From Gracilariopsis chorda (Eukaryota; Rhodophyta; Florideophyceae; Gracilariales; Gracilariaceae), in contig NBIV01000010.1 of assembly GCA_003194525.1 (NCBI GenBank), positions 1 to 64,000 on the forward strand: a DNA stretch of 64,000 nucleotides, read 5' to 3'. Below are positions 19,277-29,882 of this stretch, one piece after another. Position 1 is the first letter of the stretch. Each line of letters begins with the position of its first letter. The translations under genes were made by a program, and so were the position numbers. Below the pieces are notes generated by a model. The model was not told the origin of the DNA and did no database searches. It worked only from the letters and a program-made list of their open reading frames with translations.

Positions 19277-21657
19277 ATGTGGCGGTGAGCGGGGACGGGA
19301 TAGGCAGAAATAGTAGGGAAAGGGGGGTTGAGAGGTAGAGCGGGTGAGGCGTGTAGCGGAAGGGGGGGAAGGGAGAGTCAGAGCGGGAGACAAGGGGGAG
19401 GTAGGGGTGGGCGGGGCAGCGGTTTTTAAGGACTGGGGGAAAGCGTGGTTCGACGACGGACGGGGGCGGTGGGAGTGGGGGTGTTTATGAGCTGTGACAG
19501 GTGGATTGGAGTGTGGTTGTATGAAACAAATCGGCGAAATGGGGAGTTGGTAGAGGGGTAAGGAGCGAAACTAATTTGTAAGGCGGGTGGAAGCGTGGAA
19601 AGTGCGCTTGTAAGCTGCAGTGGTAACTGTGCGGCGGCACGAACGATGCTCGACAGGGAGGGGGGCGCGATCTAATGGCGGGTGGCGCATTTGGCGCCGA
19701 CGTCAGCGCATTGCTGTCACAGTTGGCGGGCGCTGAGTGGGGCTGCGCTTTTGGGGCGCGGGTCGAGCCGTGCGGACCGTTGCGCGGCGCGGAGGCGCGC
19801 GGCGCTTCCACGTGGTGCGCGCCGAATGGGGCACTTGGAGGCGCGCGCGCGCGGCGATTGGCGTGGTCGACGACGGAGCGCGCACATGCGCGCCGGTCCG
19901 CTCGGCTGCGTCTCGCGAGTAGCGTGATGACGGAGCGCGCTGCGGTGGGAGCCAGTGTTGAGTTAGCTGCGCGCGCAGTGCGTCTGCACACACACAGAAC
20001 ATGGCGGCCAATAAGGCGCTGTGTGGCATTGTGCACGTTCGTCGCCTCGCGCGCTTTGCAGCGTGGCGGCAGCCGTGCGCGCCGCCCGCATTTGGCGCCT
20101 CTCCGTTGGCGCGCGCGACGCAACCAACAAGGCGCCGTCCGCGCGCGGTCAAGGAAGAAAAAAAGGCGCCGCTTACAACACGCGCCCCCACGCTTGCCGT
20201 CGACTCACCGATGAGTTCGGCGCCCGTCACGCTTACGTCAGCGCGTGCAAGCTGTAATTTCGGCGCCGCCGCCGCCGTCGTTGGTAAAACGTACGTAATG
20301 GCCACCAAGCGCGCCAGCTGGCTGCACGCCACCAGCGTGTGTACCGTTGCTACACACTACTAGTGCTGTTGAATTCACAGCTTTTTAGCGCCTTGTAAAA
20401 TCGCCTCAAAACGCGCCCGTTCTTGGCGCCGCCTCATACCCCAAACCACGTTACCGTAACGTCTATCTCGCTACATACTGTACCAAGCTATTCAATTCAA
20501 CGCGCCGCCTTCCCCCCATGTACACGACTTATGTTTCATACCAAGCGCTACTCCGCGCCCCGACCACCACTCTCCACCACCGCCAACACGATTTGCTGCG
20601 ATACCTCCCTTATCGCTGTCCATACCTGTTCTGTTCGCCGCTCTCTGCTCACACACAAGCATGTGAATTCAAAACGAGCGCACAAGCCGCGCGAAAGCTA
20701 ACGCCAACATGGCGTGCGAAATTTACGTGCTGCAGCGCACGCCTGTTCCACTCATCAAGCCCAAACGCACGCACAAGAGCGTTGTCAACGAGCGCCTTGT
20801 ATGAGCGCCACGCGCCAGACTAGCGCACATGAAAGGTAACATAACAGCGGAAAGGTCATGCAAGTTTGCATCATACTTGTGCGCGCTACCGTGGGTAACT
20901 CGTCTACTCTTGCAAAGTCGCCGCTTGCCGTTCGTGATACACAGTCTTACACATGAGGTTAGCAGCATTACAGTCTTGCGATCGCAACGTCGAGCAACGG
21001 CTGCGCGCACATTTCGCGCTCCGCCGCGTGAGCACATGTTCGAGCGAGAGACAAACGAGATGTGACCACCGCCCATTGGTGCGCCGAGCGCCTCTCTCGC
21101 GTCCACCACCCCCGCCGTCGTCGCACTAATCACGTTCACGTCTTGCGCTGCGCTCATGCGCGCCTCTCAGCTTCATGCGCCCGATTTACAGTGCTGCAAC
21201 TCGTGTGCCAGTATGTGCGCCCCTGCACCATTACGCAATGGCCGCTGTCTCCGACCACGCCCCTACCTTTTAACCTAATTGCATAAAAAACCCCCCCGAC
21301 AAAATAAAAAGAAACGCACCCATATTGTGCACCCACAAACAACCATCCCCTACGCAAAGCGCTTCCCAAAACTGCTATCTAGATACCCTCGGCTTTGCTT
21401 CCGCCAACGCATCCGTCTCTCTCCTGCATTGAACAACCAAACATGCCAACTGGTACACTACACTTCACCAACAGCTTCGTAGCATACACATACCGTTGCA
21501 GCCCGCGAGTTGTGAAGCCGTCCTGTTTGAGAAAGCCCCTTGGTATGAGTAACTTACCCTGTACACGTAGCTTCGTTGAAGCACTTGTCACGGCCGGTCA
21601 CATCGATTATGTCACCTGACACACTTACGCCAATGAAACGCCGCATCATTTTTGTTT
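19277..21657. promoter_or_regulatory. GC-rich 5' region with repeated TTGGCGCC-type sites
   Basis: No gene that I can support; the overlapping frames at 19485-20332 have biased Ala/Arg composition expected of GC-rich non-coding DNA. Sites of the E2F type (TTGGCGCC, TTGGCGGG, AAAGGCGCC and close forms) occur at 19689-19698, 19723-19730, 20090-20099, 20105-20113, 20129-20136, 20163-20171, 20260-20268 and 20421-20430. E2F/DP factors bind TTTSSCGC in plants and animals. Beyond 20430 the sequence becomes AT-richer and I see nothing to annotate. Confidence 0.4.
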
Positions 21658-23029
21658 CTAAAAATCGCTCAGATTAACGTAATCCATAACTGGCATTAAA
21701 CCTTCGCCGAAACCAATCACATCACACCAAAAGCTCACCACCCAACAACACCACATCACACATTCCAACATCTTTGGCATATTCACAGAAATTGTTAGCG
21801 GAAGCAATTCCTTTTTTTTTTTATCGCTTTCTGCAACTTGCGAGAAACACAACTGTCCAATCACAGTCACACTGCCTTTTCCTTTTGTTGTTGCCGATAC
21901 CGTTGGTACACCAGCGAAAAAGAGCATTTCGCACCAACTCTCTTCACTCATATCTCTGCCGCAATCAGTGCGACTAATTGCGGCAGCAAAATATACGGCA
22001 ACAACCATATTTCGCGTTCCATCTGTAGAAATCATGATCAAACGTTGCTTTTCTGCTGACAAGTACGTTTATATCTCATGTATTTCCACGGCGTACACTT
22101 TACAGCATCTGTCAATTTCACCGTAGGAAACAGTTGAAAGAGAGAAGACTCTTTTCCTCACCCGCTCTGCATCATATATTCTATTATCACTGCCCAATTC
22201 AACATTTTCTCTGGCCACTAGTGGTAAGCGATAATACAGCCATTCGCTTCCTGCCTCCTCGTGACACCTCTAACGTTTAAACGACAATGGCTGCCTTACA
22301 AATACAACATTGGCTCTGGATACAAGAAAAGAGCAATTTGCAATCCTGAGACCAAGTGCAACGGCAACCTCCATTAACACGCAGAATTCCGATGCCGGCA
22401 ACAGCTCAACTTGCCTGACTCTCACCTGCGGACAGCTTATTGTTGTACAGTATGTTTCATTCCTTCCCACCACATCTTTCTTTTGAGGCAGTATTGTTGT
22501 GGTAAAGGACACCTAAAAAGCTCTGCCTTCAAAGGGCTACCAACCGTCAACGCCCACTACTCCAGGCATTCGTACAAACCACATGCATTCACCCATGACA
22601 GAACAGTGAACATAAATCCGAAACACGTGTCATCAATACCTTCGTCAAGGTAAACGAAACTGCAACCATGGTGCAGCAGATGCATCCGAGCCAAAATTCG
22701 AAACCATTCTCTCCATTTTAACTCACCTCCCCTGTCTGAAACACTTGTCCACGAACTCCTTCAACTTCAAAAAGTGCCCAATCTCCAATTCAGAACCCAA
22801 TTTCTCTTTAACACCTGTGCGCCAGCTTCTATCAACATTGTGATGTCCGTATCGGAAGCAGAGAAGTTGCTCGTGAAATTCGTTCACTTTGCATAAACTC
22901 AACTGGGCATGAAAACATAAACTGACGCCTTTCTTCTTCATCGTGTTGTGAGCTCACAACGAGCCCAATCTCACTCTCTGCAAGCTCAGTGATTGTAGAA
23001 GGCAAGTGATTTCGCACAATCTTCTTCAT
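21658..23029 (-). pseudogene. Possible intron-containing gene or relic with BAH-like segment
   Basis: Several - strand stretches look coding. From ATG 23029 (MKKIVRNHLPSTITELAESE) a frame, apparently shifted near 22880, reaches KEFVDKCFRQG at 22725, where a consensus splice donor AG|GTGAGT follows. A pyrimidine-rich acceptor ending TTTTTAG lies at about 22514, after which SFTTTILPQKKDVVGRN opens. That frame reads through one TAG at 22270 into SEWLYYRLPLVAREN and RKRVFSLSTVSYGEID, then a Cys-Cys, a pattern like a BAH domain (W-YYR ... VFxLS ... I...C.V). A third open stretch is 22062-21658. I cannot decide between a spliced gene and a decayed one. Confidence 0.35.
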
Positions 23030-23057
23030 ATCCTCCTTTGTGTGTGTGTGTGGTTAC

Positions 23058-23112
23058 GGGCACGTGCCCCTAATTCCAAGGCAACGGTATTCGCTTTCTA
23101 CGAGTAGAAAGC
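23058..23112. other. Two perfect palindromes
   Basis: GGGCACGTGCCC (23058-23069) is a perfect 12-base palindrome containing the G-box CACGTG. A 9-base inverted repeat GCTTTCTAC / GTAGAAAGC with a two-base gap follows at 23093-23112. Located just upstream of the possible gene start at 23029 on the - strand, so they could be promoter sites. Confidence 0.6.
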
Positions 23113-23174
23113 TAGTTATCTATTCGACGGCTATATTCCCCTAATAGACTGAATCGCATCTCCATTTGGCTTCC

Positions 23175-23693
23175 TCACCCGGCGTAACTTTTTAGTGTTT
23201 TATGGCCTTTTCGGAAGGTCAGCACACCTCGACGGGCGGAACTGCATATGCCCTGAGCGGGACTCGCTAGTACCTTGCAGTGATCGCTCACCACAACGGT
23301 ATCCAGCGCAAAGCAATTTAGCATCGTGATTCCAGATAGGCTGCAACAACTTTGACGCCCCTTATCCACCTTTGGTTCTGAGACAAAGAATTCATCCATA
23401 ATTTCATTGCATTTGATTACCTCCATTGCTGGTTCTGATGTGATCTTTTCATCGCAGGTGCGTACTTGTGACTGACTGCGTTCCCATAAAAAGGACTTAG
23501 CACGGCAGACTACTTTCAGAAAAAGAAAGGTAGTCAGTTGTGTAATACAGCCAGCGATTGCTCGTCTGTCGAAGAAATAGGCTTGCAAATGTGCCACGTC
23601 TACTCTCTTCTGCGCAAATGCGTTCAGCGCGATAGAGCATACCATACTTAGTTGTATTGGCTGCGCGATGATAGCAATATATTGTATCTTCAA
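23175..23693 (-). CDS. Hypothetical ORF, unknown
   Basis: A 172-codon frame that opens at TTG 23693; the first ATG is residue 17 (MVCSIALNAFAQKRVDVAHLQ). Contains KRVDVAHLQAYFFDRRAIAG and a Cys/Ser-rich second half. No domain recognised. A second - strand frame overlaps its start (23850-23497). Low confidence that it is a gene; it may be a TE remnant. Confidence 0.25.
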   Translation of the reverse strand: MKIQYIAIIAQPIQLSMVCSIALNAFAQKRVDVAHLQAYFFDRRAIAGCITQLTTFLFLKVVCRAKSFLWERSQSQVRTCDEKITSEPAMEVIKCNEIMDEFFVSEPKVDKGRQSCCSLSGITMLNCFALDTVVVSDHCKVLASPAQGICSSARRGVLTFRKGHKTLKSYAG

Positions 23694-23728
23694 TAGCCCA
23701 CGTCAGGCTACGCAAGCTACCATTTGGT

Positions 23729-23825
23729 CGAGTCAGTGCCAACTGACTCGGCGGGTGCATATAAAGGCCATCCGACTTCTCGGATGGCCACTCACGAGAG
23801 GAGGCAACTCTCGTTGAGTGTACCC
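23729..23825. ncRNA. Cluster of three strong stem-loops (candidate structured RNA)
   Basis: Three hairpins in under 100 bases. First: CGAGTCAGT (23729-23737) with ACTGACTCG (23742-23750), loop GCCA. Second: GGCCATCCGA (23766-23775) with TCGGATGGCC (23780-23789), loop CTTC. Third: CACTCACGAGAG (23789-23800) with CTCTCGTTGAGTG (23808-23820), one bulged base. GGGT at 23753-23756 can pair with ACCC at 23822-23825, closing hairpins two and three into a three-way junction. A TATA-like CATATAAAGG lies between the first two. Strand and function unknown; it could equally be a DNA-level feature of a transposon end. Confidence 0.45.
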
Positions 23826-25620
23826 ACTGTTGTTTCCCTGCGCTCGTCACTACAGCATTTGCACCCTTTTCGTGGCATCTTTCACCGTAATGCCTGCCGT
23901 TTTCGTTCTTTTGAGAACCGTACTCCAGTACTGAACAACATAGTCCTCATCCTTTTTTTATTATTCTTATTGAAGGCTTTTGACTACCCGTCCTAGAAAA
24001 GTGTGGACCAAGGACTAACCCATGTGGCAAATTAGTCAGTCACAAATACGCCCGCTTCATCGCGTTCATCTTCCCCATCCCATTTCGATTGAGAATTGAG
24101 TTCTTGGCTTTATGTGATAATTCTATTACTGAGCAACGTCTGAATGTCTTCGTCTGTGTATCCGTACTCTTTTAACAGGCTTTATAGATTCTCTTGTGCC
24201 TTGAGGCAAAGATGAAAAGTTTTCTTCATCCTCTTTTATTGCAGCCAGGGACAATGTTTATTCAAAAATATCAGCAGAAGAAAGATCGAAGATCTCTAAT
24301 GATTTCAACTCTGGTTATAATAGCTTTCAACTCAGTTCCTCATGCTATTGAAATGAGTTGCAAAGCAATGCCGACCAGGATGGAATATATTTGCCGATCT
24401 CGTTATTTGCTGAAGGCCGTCTTCAGAATTACACATTTCCATTAAATGATAATATTCTGTTTAAGAGCATATAAATTGGCTCTTTCTAAAACAAATATCT
24501 ACGCCCGCACTGAATTTCTGGCATGCATTCTTTAGATGTATGCTTCTAGTGCGTTAATAAGTACTTGGAAATGATCTTTTCGAAAGCTTTTTAATACCCC
24601 TTTGTGCAAGCCTTTGAAGAACTGCTCGTCTATCTGATGCGATGAAAATTCAAGGCGTTTACGCTCACTTCGTCGCAGAGTGTGGGTGATAACTTTTTTA
24701 GCCCTAAAATGGAGACGGACTGGACCTAGGCGAATCCCGTAGTCATAGCTTTAGCAAGGGTACATATTATGTATGTACCTTTGGTGCCAAAGGTAATCTT
24801 TTGCAGCCAACACACGACGACGGTGTGCCAGCTCTTAAACCACTTCGCTCGTCGATTAATACGGTTACTACGAAGCAGTACCGAGATGATCACGGCCAGT
24901 ATTCCAGTATTGTAAAACATTAATTTGGTTTTGCTTGGGATCACTAGTGGTAGTGGATAGAACTAGTTGATAAAAAAGAGCCCAGATGCAGAAACCGGGG
25001 GCTCTTTCTCTTTTATAGTGTTCAAAGAAGGCCTAGCGCCTTATCAGAAATTTTACTAACAAACTCTACACAAAATTGTATGTGACGATCATTGTAATTT
25101 GACTTCGTCACCAAGACAAGGGACTTCGTCAGTTCGGGGCAACGCTAGAGCTCAATACACCACAAAGGCGTTTGAGGTTTTTTTTCCAAAGCGACGACCT
25201 TACCCTTAAACAGAGTTTTTGAGGAGTTACAAAAAAACAGAAGTGTGAAATTGAAGCAAGTTTGTCACTAAAATCTGAAACACCACATTTGAGAATTTGA
25301 GGAAAATAATTGACGTTAAAAAGCTAAACTGAACAAGGTGGGAACTTGATAAAAGAAAAGAACACAGAAAATTGGTTGACCAGCAAAGACAATTAATTAG
25401 TCATTTTCATCGTGCGGTCAAAGTAAAGTAAAAGCATTCTGTTGGACTCCGCAGTAACGCTGACAAACCCAATCCACACGCTATGGTGGCGACATATAAA
25501 ACAAGCTACACGGTAAATAACATTCAGTTGGGAAATTAATATAATTTTGATAGTTAGAATTTGATATTTGATATTACTTAGGTATTAGCCACTGCTATCA
25601 CGTTCAGGAAAATGTACACA
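23826..25620. other. AT-rich stretch with isolated hairpins, no gene
   Basis: No gene that I can support. Hairpins: GGTACAT/ATGTACC around 24758-24779, immediately followed by ACCTTTGG/CCAAAGGT (24777-24794); and AAAGAGCCC (24975-24983) with GGGCTCTTT (24999-25007), which resembles a rho-independent terminator in shape but has no such role in a eukaryote. Confidence 0.5.
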
Positions 25621-25625
25621 CAGAA

Positions 25626-26279
25626 TCAGCAGTACGCATTTACGAACAACTTCCTAATTTTGCGTCTGGCTTCCTCGCCGTCTCTACGTAGAAACTGGCC
25701 GAATTTGAGTCCCCAAGAGGCATTAGCGAGTTCGATTAGGACATTGTATCTTCCAACTTGTTTTGGAATTGATTGTTTAGCTCTTGTATTAGTCCTCTTC
25801 CTTTTCGCTCCTTTCTTTCGAGCAGTTGCCTTTCTCCGTTGTCTGTATACCGGCAGGCCGGCTAGGTCTATTATACCTTTAGACTTTGTAGATGGGATTT
25901 GTCCTTTCGGGTTTGGCAGTGAGCCGATATCAACCTTTGAGGTTCTTCGTTGCTTAGGAAGTGCTTGGCCATTTGGGCCACGATTCGTTGTCACCACAGT
26001 TTCCTCTCCTTGTTCTTCGGTGACTACGGTGACCTGTGCGGCAGTGGCCTCTGCATCCTGTATAGAAATCGTCTTCCTTAGAGGTTCCTCTGTCTTAGAT
26101 TCGAAGTTTGATTCTGCAATTCGAACGTGCTTCTCTATCTCAATAGGGTACCAGGACCAACAAGTAGCCTCAGAATGTCCAAGCTTATGACAGCGCCCAC
26201 ATCTTGTGTCCCGGTGTGGGTTTGAGGTGTACCTGCTGGCGCCATGTCCTGGTTTCTGGCAGAAAGAACATGTTCTCAC
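25626..26279 (-). pseudogene. Gag nucleocapsid with two zinc knuckles (family E)
   Basis: A 217-codon frame starting MRTCSFCQKPGHGASR, with a second knuckle CGRCHKLGHSEATC (C-x2-C-x4-H-x4-C), followed by an acidic/Thr-rich linker and a strongly basic C-terminal tail (RRKATARKKGAKRKR). Two knuckles in tandem mark a retroelement nucleocapsid. The first knuckle lacks a clear final Cys. The capsid part lies upstream at 26553-26990. No pol follows below 25626, so this is a gag-only remnant or a non-autonomous element. Confidence 0.75.
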
Positions 26280-26552
26280 ATTTCCGTCAACACTTTGGTC
26301 ACTTTACTTCTTTTGTAACAGTAGTGTCAGATGTGGAAGCTTGTCAGTCCAGTCTTCGACTTTAGACTCCAGGCTCTGCACCGTCTGCTCTGTTCGGCGA
26401 AGAATCCGCTTTCTGTCAAATATTTTTGTCCCAAGTGGCATTCTGGTATTAAAGGAAGAGTTTAGAGTCTCTCAGCAAGCGAGAAAGTCTCTGATTGTTG
26501 CCTTCAGAGAATTATAGTCAGTAAAACCACGAAGAAGAACGAACTGTGTCAT

Positions 26553-26990
26553 TTACATATGTTCGGTCACTGCTTTCCTCAGCAGTCCAAACTTGACTTG
26601 CATATTGAATCCAGCTTTGTTAAAGCAGGTATCCATCTTTTGAAGAGATGCCAGTGTATCAACGGGGCGTAATCTGCACATCATTGCTCTTCGGATGTAT
26701 TCTTGAGGCTCAATATTCTCGGTAAACTCTTTGAAGAACCCGCCTTTCACGGCCTCGTAGTCATCTGCTGCGGGACGCATTACGCCATCCGTGGCATAGG
26801 CGTTATAGTAGTATTCAAAGGCTTTTCCCTCGAGATGACAGAGAAGCTCAGTGGCCTTTTCACCTTCAGGCTTACCTCCCATGAACACATTCTCGAAGTA
26901 GAAAAAGAAATTGAAACCTTGACGCTTTCACCGTCAAGCATTAGTTTAGTGGCCATACTCTTCGAAGCATTATCTCTACTCGAGATTACC
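26553..26990 (-). pseudogene. Gag capsid remnant (family E)
   Basis: The frame 26888-26553 reads MGGKPEGEKATELLCHLEG ... AFEYYYNAYATDG ... FFKEFTENIEPQEYIRRAMM ... GFNMQVKFGLLRKAVTEHM, a typical helical retrotransposon capsid pattern. A frameshift near 26915 links it to KLMLDGESVK upstream. Separated by about 270 bases of shifted sequence from the zinc-knuckle part at 26279. The element is on the - strand and its leader would be at 27000-27600. Confidence 0.65.
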
Positions 26991-27149
26991 ATGTTGCGCA
27001 AGAAAAGAGGATGTCGGGGGTGCTCGTTGTTAAGCGGAAGGTGGAGGCAATGCGGACGAAGGAGCCACCGAGTTTTTCGGGTATGCAAGGTGCTTGCTGC
27101 CTCCCCCCCAAGCGGCAAACCCAAAAGTGTGAGAGGTGCACATTTATGC

Positions 27150-27192
27150 GGGCGCTATGCTCAGCTTCCATGCTGGAAGCTGGGCAGCGCCC
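27150..27192. other. 19-bp stem-loop upstream of the family E gag
   Basis: GGGCGC (27150-27155) pairs with GCGCCC (27187-27192) and, after a two-base bulge, TGCTCAGCTTCCA (27158-27170) pairs with TGGAAGCTGGGCA (27174-27186) around the loop TGC, with one T-G wobble. Nineteen pairs with one bulge. It lies in what should be the 5' leader of the retroelement whose gag follows on the - strand. Confidence 0.6.
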
Positions 27193-27456
27193 AATAAAAA
27201 TGGCGCAAATAAAAAAACATATCCAACCGACTCGTGTGCGCCACAGGCACACAAAAGATGTAGCCTTAACTGTTAACGTTACAGGACTCTGCTCCAAACA
27301 GCCAATTAGAGACCCGGAGCCGAGTTTTCTGAGTCATTACTAATGGTGACGAACTTTGAAGTCTCGATATTGACAACGGCATATCTGTAATACAGAGAGG
27401 AGACCTCCGGTGTAGGATGAAGGTATCGATAGGTTCGAGGTCTGACTCCTTGGTTG

Positions 27457-27511
27457 TGAATGGCTGTGCCAGCCATTCAGTGAAACGTGTAGACATACAT
27501 GTTTCACTGAA
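27457..27511. other. Two adjoining stem-loops in the same leader
   Basis: TGAATGGCTG (27457-27466) with CAGCCATTCA (27470-27479), loop TGC. It overlaps by four bases a 16-pair stem: TTCAGTGAAACGTGTA (27476-27491) with TACATGTTTCACTGAA (27496-27511), loop GACA, one wobble. The two cannot form fully at once, so a switch between them is possible. Confidence 0.6.
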
Positions 27512-27579
27512 CTTGACGGTCAGATTGTCTATAAAGCACCCCCGACGGCTCTGGCTGAGCTCGGGTGTCGGCCAAGCCA

Positions 27580-28754
27580 CCAGGCACTACCTCATGTTAT
27601 TCATGGTAGCATCACGGTGAAAAACGCGAACCCTGTGTTCTCACCGCGCTTTCCTTTTAGGTCTCCTCCCGATGTACTGACGCGCTCTACCCAAAGCACC
27701 TTCAACCCTTCACCCGCTTTGAGTATACTTGCACGCGCCCGCAGCAGCGGCTTATATACGTTTACCACAAATATACTCGGGTCTTTAAATGCTTTCTTAG
27801 CGCTTTGAACTTACGTTAATATATCACACCTCCACGCCATCTTCAATACTGGGTGATTCCACACACTGCACAATACTCACTGCACTAGCGCATAACTTTC
27901 GTCCTCACCATAGCTTGGACACCTATTAGTCTTATTGTATACATAGACTGCTCGCAAGAACCAGAGAATACGCCTTGAGCTAACGACGCGGTTGGACCTT
28001 CTCTGTTTTGAAGCCCAAACCTCTCTTGCTGAACATTTATTCACGTTCCCAGGTATCGACACAAATTTTCGTAGCTTTGGGAGTTTTTTTGAAGATTAGA
28101 CTTACATAGAGGTTGATTTTTGTGTTGCCATAATAGACATAACATTGATAAACAGTCATTGCTTTATATGTAATGCTTTGTATAGTACTGTGTTTGTAGA
28201 CACAACAACTGCTATTACCACTGTAGTTCGTTGAGACTGGGAGGGCAGGCCGGAAGGAGAGAGAAACCAGATAAGAGATTTGAATCGTATTGCCAAGAAC
28301 GTGGCTCAACTTGCATTCATATTGAAGGATAACATTTCTTCAGAGGTATAAAGTTTTACATTCCTATAACTACCTAAAGATGGTAACCTAGAAAACTAGG
28401 ATGCTGAAAATCTGTTTTTTCATCTATTATGTAACACACATTATGTAATATAGCCAGTTTTGCCTCCAATATCAGCAGGGGACGCTATGTGCATATCTTT
28501 GGCGAGAGAAAGCCTACCTCACCCTAAAGAGTGTCCATTAGATGAGCCAATAGGGATCGGAGCCAAGCAACGCTAAGAGTGCGATGCTTTGAGTAAACCA
28601 GAAGGAGTGTAAAGACCTAACTGTATGGCATTGACCAAGAAAGTGCTTCCTTTTTGTCACGGTAAAAGCAGGACCGAACACCTATACTTAAGATAAGCAA
28701 GCTTAACCTCTCAAGTAGCTCGCAACGTGTGCTATTTCAACCATAAACCCTAAA
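27580..28754. other. Flank of family F, possible LTR promoter of family E
   Basis: No gene. On the - strand a TATA-like CGTATATAAGCC lies near 27756, in the place expected for the LTR promoter of the family E gag. I could not define LTR ends. The rest to 28754 is AT-rich with nothing recognisable. Confidence 0.35.
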
Positions 28755-29113
28755 TGTAGCAATTCTGGACTGTAAGAACTTACTATTGAAGCAAAAACAC
28801 AGAAAATAAAAGTGCCTTTTATTTAGACTTTGGTGGGGAGGTACTTCTAGACAGTTGAACTACTCGAAGTTGGTTGAGGAAGAGAGAGAGAGGGAGGAAC
28901 GGTCGGCCGCGGCAACTCTCTTCCTGTTATATAAAGCTTAGAATAGTGCATAGACCTCAATAAAGCAATATTTTCATGTTCATACTATCTATCTTTTATT
29001 AACTTTATACATCAAAGCAATGCAGTTTTGGAATTTCGGATTGAATTAGGGTTTTATCCCAACTTCCAAGAATTTGCATGCTTATCTTGCCTTGACGGCT
29101 AGAATTCATAACA
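28755..29113 (-). repeat. 3' LTR of the old family F element
   Basis: 359 bp. On the element's strand it begins TGTTATGAATTC and ends TTGCTACA (TG...CA). A polypurine tract with eight Gs abuts it on the internal side (29114-29128), as expected for a 3' LTR. The same sequence with scattered differences stands at 57996-58352. No target duplication is visible (CTAAA before 28755, ACAAT after 58352). Confidence 0.8.
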
Positions 29114-29185
29114 ATTACCCCCCCCTAAACTCATTACTCTTCTCGATTCATCCGTTTTTTCTGTTCTCATGGTGTACAAATAATG

Positions 29186-29626
29186 TTATGGATATGGAAC
29201 GATAAGGCGATCTATATTCGGAATGAAATCAATGAAGAGTGGTTGATTTAATTCCAATTTTGTCAATGCAGTTGCAACTTTTGACTTGAATGTATTCTTC
29301 TCTTCTAAATTTCCGAATTTCCCAATTGTGAAGCAGTAGTAGAATACTAGGAATTCTAGGATTTCATCGTTACCTGTAGCTGATAATGCTGGTTGAATAC
29401 GTTTGACAATCTTCACTAGTATTTCCAACTGTTCCGTAGTTTCAATAAAGGGTCGGAAGATGTAATAATATCCCAAACAAACGTGCATCAAGTTCCACAT
29501 ATAACATGGATGATCTTGAGATTGAACTAGTTTTACTAACCAAGTTTCAATAGATTTTCTGGCAATAACGAAGAAAAGGAATTCATTATCTGGATTTCGA
29601 GTGAAGAAATCAATGTCAAGACTCAT
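29186..29626 (-). CDS. Family F accessory ORF downstream of the chromodomain
   Basis: A 147-codon frame from ATG 29626 (MSLDIDFFTRNPDNEFLFFV) to 29186. It starts inside the end of the pol frame: ATGAGTCTTGA contains both the ATG of this ORF and the TGA of the chromodomain frame, an 11-base overlap in another frame. The protein is helix-rich with Trp/Tyr/Phe clusters (IETWLVKLVQS, MWNLMHVCLGYYYIF) and has no domain I know. It sits in the position of env-like genes but shows no signal peptide or transmembrane segment. Unbroken although most of the element's pol is interrupted. Confidence 0.55.
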   Translation of the reverse strand: MSLDIDFFTRNPDNEFLFFVIARKSIETWLVKLVQSQDHPCYMWNLMHVCLGYYYIFRPFIETTEQLEILVKIVKRIQPALSATGNDEILEFLVFYYCFTIGKFGNLEEKNTFKSKVATALTKLELNQPLFIDFIPNIDRLIVPYP

Positions 29627-29882
29627 GACTGATAAAGTGTTTGGATGTGTAGTTGTCAATTATCTCCGGCTTGACGGTGGTGATGATTGTGCGACTATCA
29701 ACCCAACGATTCTCAGTATCGCCCCGGTTTTTATAGTGGACGAGGTATTCGAGCTTGGCCTTTTGAATGCGGTGCTTTAGTATCTGATCAGTACTGAGGT
29801 TCTTCTTCTGCATGATTCGTTCTCTTTGCACTTGCTTTCTAGTGTCTCCTGAATTGGTGTTCTCATGATATGGTTTTAACAA
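29616..29882 (-). pseudogene. Family F chromodomain-like pol C-terminus
   Basis: Frame reads LKHRIQKAKLEYLVHYKN, RGDTENRWVDSRTI and VKPEIIDNYTSKHF, the chromodomain-like end of a gypsy integrase (LEYLV-YK ... ENRWV ... PEII-Y). An in-frame TGA at 29881-29883 separates it from the integrase part upstream (PTFHA-stop-LLKPYHEN, where LLKPYH is the conserved joint). Confidence 0.75.

Noticed and set aside
19485-20332. ORFs of 212, 209 and 179 codons
   Set aside because: Ala/Arg-dominated, mutually overlapping on both strands, no domain; expected in GC-rich non-coding DNA.
24194-24445. Frame with AFNSVPHAIEM, similar to a LINE reverse transcriptase motif
   Set aside because: Only one short motif matches, flanked by stops; no YxDD block nearby.
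24975-25007. Bacterial-type terminator
   Set aside because: Shape fits, but all context is eukaryotic.
27421-27480. Possible tRNA because of GGTTCGAGG
   Set aside because: No acceptor stem, no anticodon arm; the sequence is explained by the stem-loops described.
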